DNA from: JAKJEP01 sp964580995
GTDB taxonomy: Bacteria > Planctomycetota > Phycisphaerae > Sedimentisphaerales > SM23-30
Direction: 5' to 3'
NCBI GenBank assembly: GCA_964580995.1
Contig: CAZOMV010000051.1
Location: 1-40,464, forward strand
DNA length: 40,464 nt
Position 1 is the first letter of the stretch; each line of letters starts with the position of its first letter. Shown one piece after another: positions 32,246 through 39,940 of this stretch. The notes below the pieces were generated by a model that worked only from the letters and a program-made list of their open reading frames with translations, was not told the DNA's origin and searched no databases. The translations under genes were made by a program, and so were the position numbers.

Positions 32246-33151
32246 TTACCAGGTGTCGGCGGCATAGATGCGCCGGGCGGCCCGGTCGATATTGCCTTCC
32301 TGGGGTGAGCATTCCAGGCCGACGGGAATTTTATATCCGATTTCTTGGATGGCCTGGAAGATGCGGGTATAGTTTAGTTCGCCCGTACCCGGTTCATTGC
32401 GGTCGGGAGAGTCGGCCAGTTGGAGGTAGCCGATGAATTCTTTGCCGCGGCGGAGATTATCAATCAGATTGCCCTCCGTCCGCTGCATGTGAAAGAGGTC
32501 CCAGTTCAGCTTGACCCAGGGGGAACCGACCGTCTTGCAAATAGCGATGCTGTCGCTGCTGCCGTAGAGGCAATGGCCGGGGTGATTGAAGGGATTCATC
32601 GGCTCGAGAATGATGGTCTTGCGGTATTTTTCCAGGATGGGAACGGCCTTTTGAAGTTTGGCGATGACGGCATTGTGCATTTCTTTTCGGGTTAATTTTT
32701 CGATGTCATTGCCGGCCACCACGCAAAACATCTCACAGCCGGGCAGCTTTTCCGCCACCTGACAACTTTTCTCAATGGCCGCCTGAAAGTTGTCCGCCGT
32801 GGCATAGGGATTGTTTAGCTCGGTACCAAAACCCCAGGCGGTGAACTGCGATACCGTCATTTTATGCTCATTCAAGAGCTGGGCCATCAAGTCGATATCG
32901 TGTTTTTCGTGCGACCAGAACTCAATGGCGGGAAAGCCCAGCTGGGCCGCCTTGACAATTCGCTGCTCAAAGGGGCCGTCGAACCACATCTCGATATTGA
33001 CGGCGAAGGGAGTATGAGGGGTGCGGCCGGGCTTGTCCACCTGGGGGGATTCCGCCGCCGCCCGGGCGGTTTTTTCTGCCAGTCCTGTAACTCCTGCCAT
33101 GGCCACTGATCCTGCCAGAAAGGCCCGCCGTGATACCTTCGCTGTGTTCAT
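32246..33151 (-). CDS. Hydroxypyruvate isomerase-like sugar isomerase with twin-arginine leader
   Basis: 301-residue xylose-isomerase-like TIM barrel of the Hyi type. The N-terminus has SRRAFLAGSVAMAGVTG, a twin-arginine signal. Metal and substrate motifs are visible: LGFPAIEFW, ILEPMNPFNHPG (Glu ligand), VKLNWDLFHMQRTEGNLI (Asp, His), YLQLADSPDRNEPGTGELNY (Asp, Arg, Glu) and VGLECSPQEG (Glu). AGGAG lies six bases before the ATG. It is probably co-transcribed with the aldo/keto reductase and is divergent from the fucosidase. The substrate could be hydroxypyruvate or a keto-sugar; relatives with export signals in this phylum are common and uncharacterised. Confidence 0.85.
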   Translation of the reverse strand: MNTAKVSRRAFLAGSVAMAGVTGLAEKTARAAAESPQVDKPGRTPHTPFAVNIEMWFDGPFEQRIVKAAQLGFPAIEFWSHEKHDIDLMAQLLNEHKMTVSQFTAWGFGTELNNPYATADNFQAAIEKSCQVAEKLPGCEMFCVVAGNDIEKLTRKEMHNAVIAKLQKAVPILEKYRKTIILEPMNPFNHPGHCLYGSSDSIAICKTVGSPWVKLNWDLFHMQRTEGNLIDNLRRGKEFIGYLQLADSPDRNEPGTGELNYTRIFQAIQEIGYKIPVGLECSPQEGNIDRAARRIYAADTW

Positions 33152-33315
33152 TTCATACTCCTGTTATTTGCGGTTGATACGATACAACAGATCGTTCCCT
33201 TTCATGATGTGTTATTGTATTCAACTATTTGGGGGAAAGACAAGTGTTTTTTCGAGGTACCCTTTAGAATGGACAAAAGCAGGTGATTTGGTAATAATGG
33301 AAACCGAGAGTAAGG

Positions 33316-33321
33316 TATAAT
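33316..33321 (+). promoter_or_regulatory. -10 box for the fucosidase gene
   Basis: A perfect TATAAT stands 24 bp before the ATG, with AAAGGA (33333-33338) between. No good -35 is seen at 16-18 bp, so activation by a regulator would be expected if this box is used. Confidence 0.3.
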
Positions 33322-33345
33322 TATTTTGTTACAAAGGATATAGCG

Positions 33346-34773
33346 ATGAAGAAGATAAGCATTCTTGGGATAGCTGTGGGGATGGTTTTGAGTTTGGCTG
33401 GGGGGGTGGTAGCGGAGAAGGGGGGATCGCTGGAGAAGGTGATTCAGGAGGCGGCGGAGGTGAGGCCCAGCCCACAGCAACTGGAGTGGCAGAAGCTGGA
33501 GTATATCGCGTTTGTGCATTTTACGGTGAATACCTTTACGGACAAGGAGTGGGGGGAGGGGACGGAGGATCCGAAGGTGTTTCTGCCGACGGAGCTGGAC
33601 GCGCGGCAGTGGGCGCGGGTGTGTAAGGAGGCGGGCATGAATATGATGATCCTGACGGCGAAACATCATGATGGATTTTGTTTGTGGCCCAGCCGGTTCA
33701 CGGAGCATTCCGTGAAGAACAGTTTGTGGCGGGAGGGCAAGGGGGATGTGGTGCGGGAGGCGGCGGAGGCGTGCCGGGAGTATGGTTTGAAATTCGGGTT
33801 TTATCTGTCGCCGTGGGACCGGCATGAAAAGAGCTACGGCGATTCGCCGCGCTATAACGAATATTTCAAGAATCAATTGCAGGAACTGCTGAGCAACTAT
33901 GGGGAGATTACGGAAGTGTGGTTTGACGGGGCCTGTGGGGAAGGGGCCAACGGCAAGAAGCAGGAATATGACTGGCCGGGTTATTATGAGGCGGTGCGCA
34001 GGCTGCAGCCCAAGGCGGTCATCGCGATCTGCGGGCCGGATGTGCGGTGGGTGGGAAACGAAAGCGGGGTGGCGCGGGAGACGGAATGGAGCGTCGAGCC
34101 GGCTGAATTGATGGCGGAGGCGGCTGGTAAGCTGCGGTGGCATCCGGCGGAATGCGATGTTTCGATTCGGCCGGGGTGGTTTTATCACGCCAGCGAAGAT
34201 GATAAGGTGAAGACGGTGGAACAGTTGCTGGAGATATATTATCAGTCGGTGGGGCGGAATTCGGTTTTGCTGCTGAATGTTCCGCCGGACCGGCGGGGGC
34301 TGTTTCATGAAGTGGATGTGGAGCGGCTGCTGGGGCTGCGGAAGGTGATGGATGAGATATTCAAGGCGGATTTGGCGCTGAAGGCCGCGGCGAAGGCGTC
34401 GAATGTGTGGGAGGATGAGCTGCTTTGCGGGCCGGTGAATACGGTGGATGGGGATTCGGAGTCGTTCTGGGCGACGGAGGACGGGGTGAGCGAGGCGTGG
34501 ATCGAGTACGATCTGGGGGAGCCGAAGAAATTCAATCTGGCGGTTTTGCAGGAGAATATTACGCTGGGGCAGCGGATCGAAGAGTTTGTGGTGGAGTGGT
34601 GGGATGGCGAGGAATGGAAGGAAGGCACACGCGGAACGACAGTGGGGTATAAGCGGATTTTGCCGATGACGGCGGTGAAGGCGCAAAAAGTCCGGGTGCG
34701 GATTCTGCGCAGCCGGGTGAGCGCCACGTTATCGAGTTTCAGCTTGTTTTATGACCCGATCACTGGCAGGTGA
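33346..34773 (+). CDS. Secreted GH29 alpha-L-fucosidase with discoidin-like domain
   Basis: 475-residue exported enzyme that removes alpha-linked L-fucose. A signal peptide covers 1-23 (ILGIAVGMVLSLAGGVVA). The GH29 barrel spans about 40-340: FVHFTVNTFTDKEWG, MMILTAKHHDGFCLWPS, LKFGFYLSPWDRHEKSYG, and EVWFDGACGEG with the nucleophile Asp near 196; NSVLLLNVPPDRRG marks the barrel end. Residues 355-470 form an F5/8C (discoidin, CBM32-like) fold: SFWATEDGVSEAWIEYDLGE, KVRVRILRS. AAAGGA seven bases before the ATG fixes the start. The released fucose would suit the RhaT-type importer and SDRs 22-28 kb upstream (inference). It converges on the ccsA gene with 16 bp between stops. Confidence 0.92.
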   Translation: MKKISILGIAVGMVLSLAGGVVAEKGGSLEKVIQEAAEVRPSPQQLEWQKLEYIAFVHFTVNTFTDKEWGEGTEDPKVFLPTELDARQWARVCKEAGMNMMILTAKHHDGFCLWPSRFTEHSVKNSLWREGKGDVVREAAEACREYGLKFGFYLSPWDRHEKSYGDSPRYNEYFKNQLQELLSNYGEITEVWFDGACGEGANGKKQEYDWPGYYEAVRRLQPKAVIAICGPDVRWVGNESGVARETEWSVEPAELMAEAAGKLRWHPAECDVSIRPGWFYHASEDDKVKTVEQLLEIYYQSVGRNSVLLLNVPPDRRGLFHEVDVERLLGLRKVMDEIFKADLALKAAAKASNVWEDELLCGPVNTVDGDSESFWATEDGVSEAWIEYDLGEPKKFNLAVLQENITLGQRIEEFVVEWWDGEEWKEGTRGTTVGYKRILPMTAVKAQKVRVRILRSRVSATLSSFSLFYDPITGR

Positions 34774-34789
34774 CCGGTTTTGGTCGGAT

Positions 34790-35581
34790 TCAGGCGGCGT
34801 AGCTGTGGAGGCCGGCGAAGATGCGGGCGAGGTTGACCCAGAGGAGGGTGATGAGGACGGCCAGGAGGCCCAGGAGGACCAGCAGAGAATTGATGCGTGG
34901 AAATTTTCGGCCATACATGCTGCGGAAATGCAGATAGATCAGATAGACCAGCCAGGTGACCAGGGACCATAATTCTTTGGGATCCCAGCCCCAAAAATCG
35001 CCCCAGGCCAGTTTGCCCCAGTAGCTGCCGAGAATGAGTCCCAGGGTCAGCAGTGGAAAGCCCAGGCAGACCATGCGATAGGCGGCGCGTTCGTAGTCAA
35101 CCAGCTCAGGATTGGCAGGGCCGCCGGATTTGACCAATTGGGCTGCGGCCTGAACGGCGGCCTTGGCCATCAGGATATAGGAGAGGACATAGACGGCGAC
35201 ATGGGGAGCGAAAAGCCAGGATTGCAAAGCGGGAGGCAGGTTTTGGGGATTGGCATTGAAGATAAAACCGGCGGGGAAGAGGACGATGACACCGAGAAGC
35301 ATATCGGCAGCCTCATTCCCGACACGCAGGGCTTTGCGGCAAAAGAGGGAAACAGGGTAAATCATCCCCAGGCTTAAAAAGATTTCGAACATATTCTGCA
35401 GGGGTACGTGATCGACATGGATCCAGCGGTAGAGAAAGGCGGCCAGGACAACCAGAAAGCCCAGGAAGTAAAAAATATGTCCCGTTTTTTTGCGGCGGGC
35501 CAGGGTCAGGCCGAAGGCCAGCAGGTAGAGCAGCATGGCGGCGTAGATGAGATACCCCTGTAGATTCGCTTTAATTTCCAT
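34790..35581 (-). CDS. ccsA: Cytochrome c biogenesis protein CcsA (system II heme handling)
   Basis: 263-residue membrane protein with about eight helices that carries heme to the outer face for attachment to apocytochrome c. The WWD heme motif is intact: WGDFWGWDPKELWSLVTW near residue 187. FAPHVAVYVLSYI holds one of the conserved His residues, and a second follows in YLIYLHFRS. I place the start at the ATG ending at 35581, because GGAG lies five bases upstream and the longer frame to 35752 reads out of frame through the ResB gene. It overlaps the end of the ResB gene by 11 bp, showing an operon. Confidence 0.9.
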   Translation of the reverse strand: MEIKANLQGYLIYAAMLLYLLAFGLTLARRKKTGHIFYFLGFLVVLAAFLYRWIHVDHVPLQNMFEIFLSLGMIYPVSLFCRKALRVGNEAADMLLGVIVLFPAGFIFNANPQNLPPALQSWLFAPHVAVYVLSYILMAKAAVQAAAQLVKSGGPANPELVDYERAAYRMVCLGFPLLTLGLILGSYWGKLAWGDFWGWDPKELWSLVTWLVYLIYLHFRSMYGRKFPRINSLLVLLGLLAVLITLLWVNLARIFAGLHSYAA

Positions 35582-36674
35582 GCACACTCCGTTGGCCGAA
35601 GTGGCGGATGAGGTGCCTGATCCAGCATTGCCAGAAAACGCCGGCGCAGAGCAGGAAATACCCCAGGAAGACGGCCCGTAGCCCCGAATCGGAGATGATA
35701 TCCAGAACCGTGTACCAGCGGGCTTCCCGGCCGCGGGAGGTATCGACGGCATCCCGGCCGTAGGAAGACTGGTAGAGATGGTAGCCGCCGTAGCGGAGGG
35801 GGTGGTTCACTTCGATGAGGGCCGGCTGCTGCCGGTAGTTATGGTAGTCCAGAATCATGACATTGCTATAGAAGTCTTTGATACCGACAGTGGCACCGGG
35901 TTCATAGGTGAACGAAAAGCCTTCGATTTGGAGGACATGGGGCATGTCGGCGGGGAAAACATAGGAGGTTTTTTTTGTGCCGTTCGCCCATTCAATTTCG
36001 ACCTGTAAGGCCGGGTTGACCTCATCCGGGAGGCGGTCGGTGACGCGGTCAGTGATCTTCAAATTTCGCAGGACGCGCAGGATGGTGATTTTTTTCAGGG
36101 GCGGCGGGAGAAGCAGTTCCCGGCCAGGCTGGTCGGGTATTTGCCAGTGCGCGGGGGAGGGCGGCGGTGTGTTGGGATCTGAAGTTTTCCGGACATGGAG
36201 CGAACCGGCACCCCAGTGATACTCCATCCAGAAATCCTCCAGATAAACGGAGAAAGGAAGCGGCCCCAGGACTTCACCGGTTTCTTTTTCCAGAATCTGG
36301 TTCTGCTGGGAGCCTTCGTAAATGGCCATGACGCCTTTGTGGATCTTCTGGGTGCCCAGAAGCCGGTTTTGCAGGAGATGGCCTTTGGGTGAACTCCACA
36401 TACTGCCCAGGAGGATGACGACGCAGCCCAGGTGGATCAGGAAGAGGCCGGGTTTTCGCAGGAGGGAGGGGAAAATCAGCAGGCCGGCCAGCAGTAAGCA
36501 GACAAAAAACAGCCAGTAAAAAACGGCTGGGGCGGTATTGAACAGGAATCCGGCCTTTTGGGATCCCAGAAACGAGCTGATGACGGACAAGCAGAGCAGG
36601 ATGCCCAGCGTCAGCAGTGTCAGCCATAACACCGCGCGACGAAGCTGCTGGAGAAGGCCGGTATTTTGAGGCAT
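35571..36674 (-). CDS. resB: ResB-like cytochrome c biogenesis protein
   Basis: 367-residue ResB/Ccs1 family protein, partner of CcsA in system II cytochrome c maturation. Three N-terminal helices (VLWLTLLTLGILLCLSVI; VFYWLFFVCLLLAGLLIF; LFLIHLGCVVILLGS) are followed by a large periplasmic region (about 105-330). There FYSNVMILDYHNY and IEVNHPLRYGGYHLYQSSYG are the usual ResB landmarks. A last helix (GYFLLCAGVFWQCWI) completes it. The His in FLIHLGC may ligate heme. AGGA lies nine bases before the ATG. It is divergent from the HemX-hemA pair across a 178-bp gap. Confidence 0.87.
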   Translation of the reverse strand: MPQNTGLLQQLRRAVLWLTLLTLGILLCLSVISSFLGSQKAGFLFNTAPAVFYWLFFVCLLLAGLLIFPSLLRKPGLFLIHLGCVVILLGSMWSSPKGHLLQNRLLGTQKIHKGVMAIYEGSQQNQILEKETGEVLGPLPFSVYLEDFWMEYHWGAGSLHVRKTSDPNTPPPSPAHWQIPDQPGRELLLPPPLKKITILRVLRNLKITDRVTDRLPDEVNPALQVEIEWANGTKKTSYVFPADMPHVLQIEGFSFTYEPGATVGIKDFYSNVMILDYHNYRQQPALIEVNHPLRYGGYHLYQSSYGRDAVDTSRGREARWYTVLDIISDSGLRAVFLGYFLLCAGVFWQCWIRHLIRHFGQRSVHGN

Positions 36675-36726
36675 TGCTTGCTATCCTGAGTAAGGGGGCC
36701 GAAATTGCGGCCGGGAAAAATACTCG

Positions 36727-36755
36727 TTGTAATTCCTGTCAATCGTTAGTATTAT
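36727..36755 (+). promoter_or_regulatory. Sigma70-like promoter for hemX-hemA
   Basis: TTGTAA (36727-36732, four of six consensus bases) and TATTAT (36750-36755, five of six) are 17 bp apart. The predicted leader is about 90 nt. Confidence 0.5.
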
Positions 36756-36852
36756 AGCAGGCGGCAGATTGAATGCAAGGCCAAGTATTCTCAGAAGTTA
36801 AACTTGCTATGGTTATGAAATCCGGAAGACCCGGGTAAAAAGGCAGGCTGAT

Positions 36853-37776
36853 ATGTTCCAGTTACCACTGGCGGAGCAGGTGATTTTTTGGGTGGTATTA
36901 CTGCTGGGGCTGGCAGCGGCGACGGTGGGGGTCTTGCAGTTGCGGAAGGGCGGGGCATTAAACGGTTTGCTGTTGTCGCATTTGATGGCGGTGACGCTGC
37001 TGCTGGAGGCGGGGCTGCTGATCCTGCGGGCAACAGCGGAGGGTGCGATTCCTCTGACAGGGCTGTTTGAATCGTTGATCGTGCTGACGCTGGTTTTCGG
37101 GTTGATGTATTTGATTTTCGGGATGTTCATTCAACAGGTTTGGTTCAGTTCGATTGCCAGTTGGGTGATACTGACACTGATCGTGTTGACAGGATTGGCG
37201 GCGGAACCGGCGGGGGGGGTGCGTGATATTGTACCGCAGCCCTGGGCGCTGGCACACGGATTGGCGATGACGCTGGGCAGCGCAATAACGCTTTTGGGAG
37301 CGGCGGCGGCGTTTCTGTATCTGGTGGGACATCGGCGGCTGAAACACGGGCAATTTTCGAAGGTGCTGGGGGTGGTTCCGAATCTGGAAAAACTCAAACG
37401 GCTGAATCAGTGGGCGCTGCGAATTGCGTTTGTGTTTTTTAGTCTGGGGCTGGTGACGGGAATTGGGATGGCGGGGATGCTGGCGCGGCGGGAGGAAATC
37501 CAGGTAGGGCAGTGGATTCGCGATCCGAGACTGCTGGGGGCGCTGGCGGTGTGGCTGATGGTGGGATTGCTGCTGCTGGGGGAGGCGGTGCATCTGGTAA
37601 AGTTCCGGACGGCGGCGATTTTGACCTTGCTGATTTTGGCGGTATTGATTTTGGGAGTGATTTTCCGGACGTCGATGAAAGGGGCGCACGATTTTACCCG
37701 TACCATAAAGACAGAACAGGCCAGTCAGATACCAGATAGCAGGGGCGGCAGTCAGCAGGCGATAGAAAAGCAATGA
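36853..37776 (+). CDS. HemX/CcsA-type membrane protein upstream of hemA
   Basis: 307-residue membrane protein with eight or more helices, related to CcsA and to HemX, which in Bacillus lies in the hem operon and limits HemA levels. ALAHGLAMTLGSAITLLGA holds a conserved His, and the next segment AFLYLVGHRRLKHGQF a second; IPLTGLFESLIVLTL and AVWLMVGLLLLGEAVHL are further helices. A complete WWD motif is missing, unlike the CcsA at 34790-35581, so a modulatory role is more likely than heme ligation. Its stop TGA overlaps the hemA ATG (ATGA), so the two are translationally coupled. Confidence 0.78.
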   Translation: MFQLPLAEQVIFWVVLLLGLAAATVGVLQLRKGGALNGLLLSHLMAVTLLLEAGLLILRATAEGAIPLTGLFESLIVLTLVFGLMYLIFGMFIQQVWFSSIASWVILTLIVLTGLAAEPAGGVRDIVPQPWALAHGLAMTLGSAITLLGAAAAFLYLVGHRRLKHGQFSKVLGVVPNLEKLKRLNQWALRIAFVFFSLGLVTGIGMAGMLARREEIQVGQWIRDPRLLGALAVWLMVGLLLLGEAVHLVKFRTAAILTLLILAVLILGVIFRTSMKGAHDFTRTIKTEQASQIPDSRGGSQQAIEKQ

Positions 37777-39059
37777 ATATGAAGATACTGGTAATCGGAT
37801 TGAATCATAAGACCGCGCCGGTGGGAGTGCGGGAGCGGCTGGCATGCAATCCGGAGCAGACGGGGAAGTTTCTCCGGCAGCTCAAAGAGAAATTTAGTCA
37901 GGCGGAATTTGCGTTGCTATCGACGTGCAACCGGGTAGAACTGTACAGTGCCTTTGCGGAAGAGTGCGGTGTGCTGCGGGGGGATTTGGAAACGTATCTG
38001 GCGGAATGGAGCGGAGTGAGCCGGGAGGAATTTCAGGGATATTTGTATGTGCATGAGGATGCGGAGGCGGCTCGTCATTTGCTGGAGGTGTCATGCAGTC
38101 TGGACAGCATGGTGGTGGGTGAGCCGCAGATCCTGGGGCAGGTGAAGGACTGTTACCGACTGGCGACGGCGGCGCAGAGTACGGGGAAGATATTGAACCG
38201 GCTGTTTCATTGTGCTTTCGCCACGAGCAAGGAAGTGTATGCGACGACTTCGATTGCCCAGCGGCGGGTGAGTGTGGCGGGGGTGGCGGTGGAACTGACG
38301 CGGCAGCTTTTTGCGGATATGGGCGGGACGAAGGTGGTGGTGATCGGGGCGGGGGAGATGGGGGAACTTTTGATTAAGCATCTGCTGGAGGCGGGCTGCC
38401 GGAATATCATGCTGATGAATCGAACGCGGGAACGAGGGGAAAAGGTGGCCCAGCAGTATGGAATTCAGGCGGATGGATGGGAGAATCTGGCAAACCAGGT
38501 AAAACAGGCGGATATGATTATCGCGGCGGCGGTGGCGGAGGAATATTTGTTCAGTCGGGCGGCGTTGGCGAAGATGATCGAACACCGACGGCGAACGCTG
38601 CTCATTATCGATATTGCGGTGCCGCGGAATTTTGATCCGGCGATTCATAAGCTGCCGGATGTGTATTTGTACAGTGTGGATGATCTGGCAAATGTGGCGC
38701 AGGAAAATCTGGCGGCGCGGCAGGAAGATCGGGAGGCGGCAGGTGCGATCGTCGAGGATAATGTCATCAGCTTTATGGACTGGTTTGGGGTGAGCGATAT
38801 CGGGCCGCTGGTGGGGCGGATGCGGGAGAGCTTCCGTCAGATCGGGGCGGTGGAACTGGCGGGGTTTCTGGCAGGGGAGCCGAAAGCGGCGGATCCCGCC
38901 AGCCGGCGGCAGTTGGAGATCATGGTCAACCGGACGATCAATAAGGTGGTGCACCGGCTGGTGAACAGCCTGTATTTCATAGCGAAAAAGCGGGGGCCGG
39001 AGGAAGCGATCCACTTCATTAATACCATTCTCGAACAAAAAGACCGCAGCGAAAAATAG
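37773..39059 (+). CDS. hemA: Glutamyl-tRNA reductase
   Basis: 428-residue enzyme for the first step of C5 heme synthesis, reducing glutamyl-tRNA to glutamate-1-semialdehyde with NADPH. The N-terminus GLNHKTAPVGVRERL, LSTCNRVELYSA with the catalytic Cys near 52, and SLDSMVVGEPQILGQVKDCY are intact. The NADPH domain has VVVIGAGEMGELLIKHL and NRTRERGEKVA, and IIDIAVPRNFDPAI marks its end. The C-terminal dimerisation helices run to the end. ATG 37773 overlaps the HemX stop; ATG 37779 is the alternative. No clear terminator is visible after it. Confidence 0.95.
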   Translation: MNMKILVIGLNHKTAPVGVRERLACNPEQTGKFLRQLKEKFSQAEFALLSTCNRVELYSAFAEECGVLRGDLETYLAEWSGVSREEFQGYLYVHEDAEAARHLLEVSCSLDSMVVGEPQILGQVKDCYRLATAAQSTGKILNRLFHCAFATSKEVYATTSIAQRRVSVAGVAVELTRQLFADMGGTKVVVIGAGEMGELLIKHLLEAGCRNIMLMNRTRERGEKVAQQYGIQADGWENLANQVKQADMIIAAAVAEEYLFSRAALAKMIEHRRRTLLIIDIAVPRNFDPAIHKLPDVYLYSVDDLANVAQENLAARQEDREAAGAIVEDNVISFMDWFGVSDIGPLVGRMRESFRQIGAVELAGFLAGEPKAADPASRRQLEIMVNRTINKVVHRLVNSLYFIAKKRGPEEAIHFINTILEQKDRSEK

Positions 39060-39186
39060 AAAAAAATGGAAAAAACGCGGATTTTGACACGATAGCTAAT
39101 TTTTCGGATTTTTTCTGTAACGGATAGCGGTTGGCTGCGACTATTAGTATATATGGATGACGGCTCTTCTAAGAGGAGAGAAAATC

Positions 39187-39282
39187 GTGAAAAACAGTGC
39201 TTGCGTAAGTTGTGGAGTGTATTATAATTACCGGCATAACCAATTGCTGGAGGGTTATGGATATGATTGCGTTTTTAAATGA
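39187..39282 (+). CDS. Possible 31-residue CxxC small protein
   Basis: GTG 39187 to TGA 39280-39282, preceded by GAGGAG (39173-39178) at eight bases, a better ribosome site than many genes here have. The product has CVSCGVYYNY near its N-terminus and a third Cys near the end. It overlaps the start of the NfeD-like gene by 20 bases in another frame, so it could be a coupled leader peptide. It may equally be chance, as no homologue is known to me. Confidence 0.25.
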   Translation: MKNSACVSCGVYYNYRHNQLLEGYGYDCVFK

Positions 39283-39889
39283 CTGGAGTGGACTGGAAAA
39301 GTTTTTCCTGGTGTGTGCCATACTCGGCGGTGTGTTTTTTATCATACGGCTGTTGTTGCAGTTTATGGGCGCGCATGGGGGGGATGGATCCTTCGATGGT
39401 CATTTTGACATAGGGCAAGGGGATGTGGATACAAATGTGGATGTTCATACCGATAGCGGTACTGGACATGATCATGATACGGATATCAGTTTCCGGCTGT
39501 TGTCTCTGCAGGGTTTTACATCCTTTTTTATGATGTTTGGGGTGGTGGGGCTGGCGTTGTACCGGCAAAGCGGTTGGGATCCGACCCGATCGATAGCCGG
39601 GGCGACGATGGCAGGACTGGCAACGATCTGGTTGCTGAAGTGGATGTTTCATGCAGCGCGTAAGTTGCAGTCGAGCGGGAATATCAAGCTGGAAAATGCC
39701 ATTGGTCAGGAGGGGACGGTATATCTGACGATTCCGCCGAAGGGGACGGGGAAGGTGCAGGTGAAGGTGCAGGATCATCTGAAGATATATGAGGCGGTTA
39801 CGGAAGGGGATTTGCAGATTAAGACCGGGGAAAGGATACAAGTAATCCGGATAGTGTCCGGTACGACTCTGGTGGTGGAGCCAATATAA
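39263..39889 (+). CDS. NfeD-like membrane protein
   Basis: 208-residue membrane protein. Helices lie at about 12-32 (KFFLVCAILGGVFFIIRLLL), 72-92 and 105-122. Between the first two is an acidic, His-rich loop (VDVHTDSGTGHDHDTD) that might bind metal. The C-terminal 70 residues (GQEGTVYLTIPPKGTGKVQV) form the small beta-barrel (OB-fold) of NfeD proteins. NfeD proteins usually pair with SPFH partners, and a flotillin starts 51 bp downstream, supporting the call. GGAGG (39249-39253) suits ATG 39263 (nine bases) better than ATG 39257 (three). The likely role is membrane-domain organisation. Confidence 0.78.
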   Translation: MIAFLNDWSGLEKFFLVCAILGGVFFIIRLLLQFMGAHGGDGSFDGHFDIGQGDVDTNVDVHTDSGTGHDHDTDISFRLLSLQGFTSFFMMFGVVGLALYRQSGWDPTRSIAGATMAGLATIWLLKWMFHAARKLQSSGNIKLENAIGQEGTVYLTIPPKGTGKVQVKVQDHLKIYEAVTEGDLQIKTGERIQVIRIVSGTTLVVEPI

Positions 39890-39940
39890 TAAAAGTTAAA
39901 ATTTGGAGCAATTTGAATACATTTTTTGGGAGGTATGATT

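Noticed and set aside
33202..34686. 494-codon minus-strand frame opposite the fucosidase
   Set aside because: It is rich in Arg, His, Pro and Leu, as expected when G-ended codons are read from the other strand. The plus strand is a clear GH29 enzyme.
35582..35752. Longer N-terminus for the CcsA gene
   Set aside because: The extra 57 residues lie wholly within the ResB gene in another frame, have no hydrophobic character, and the internal ATG has GGAG five bases upstream.
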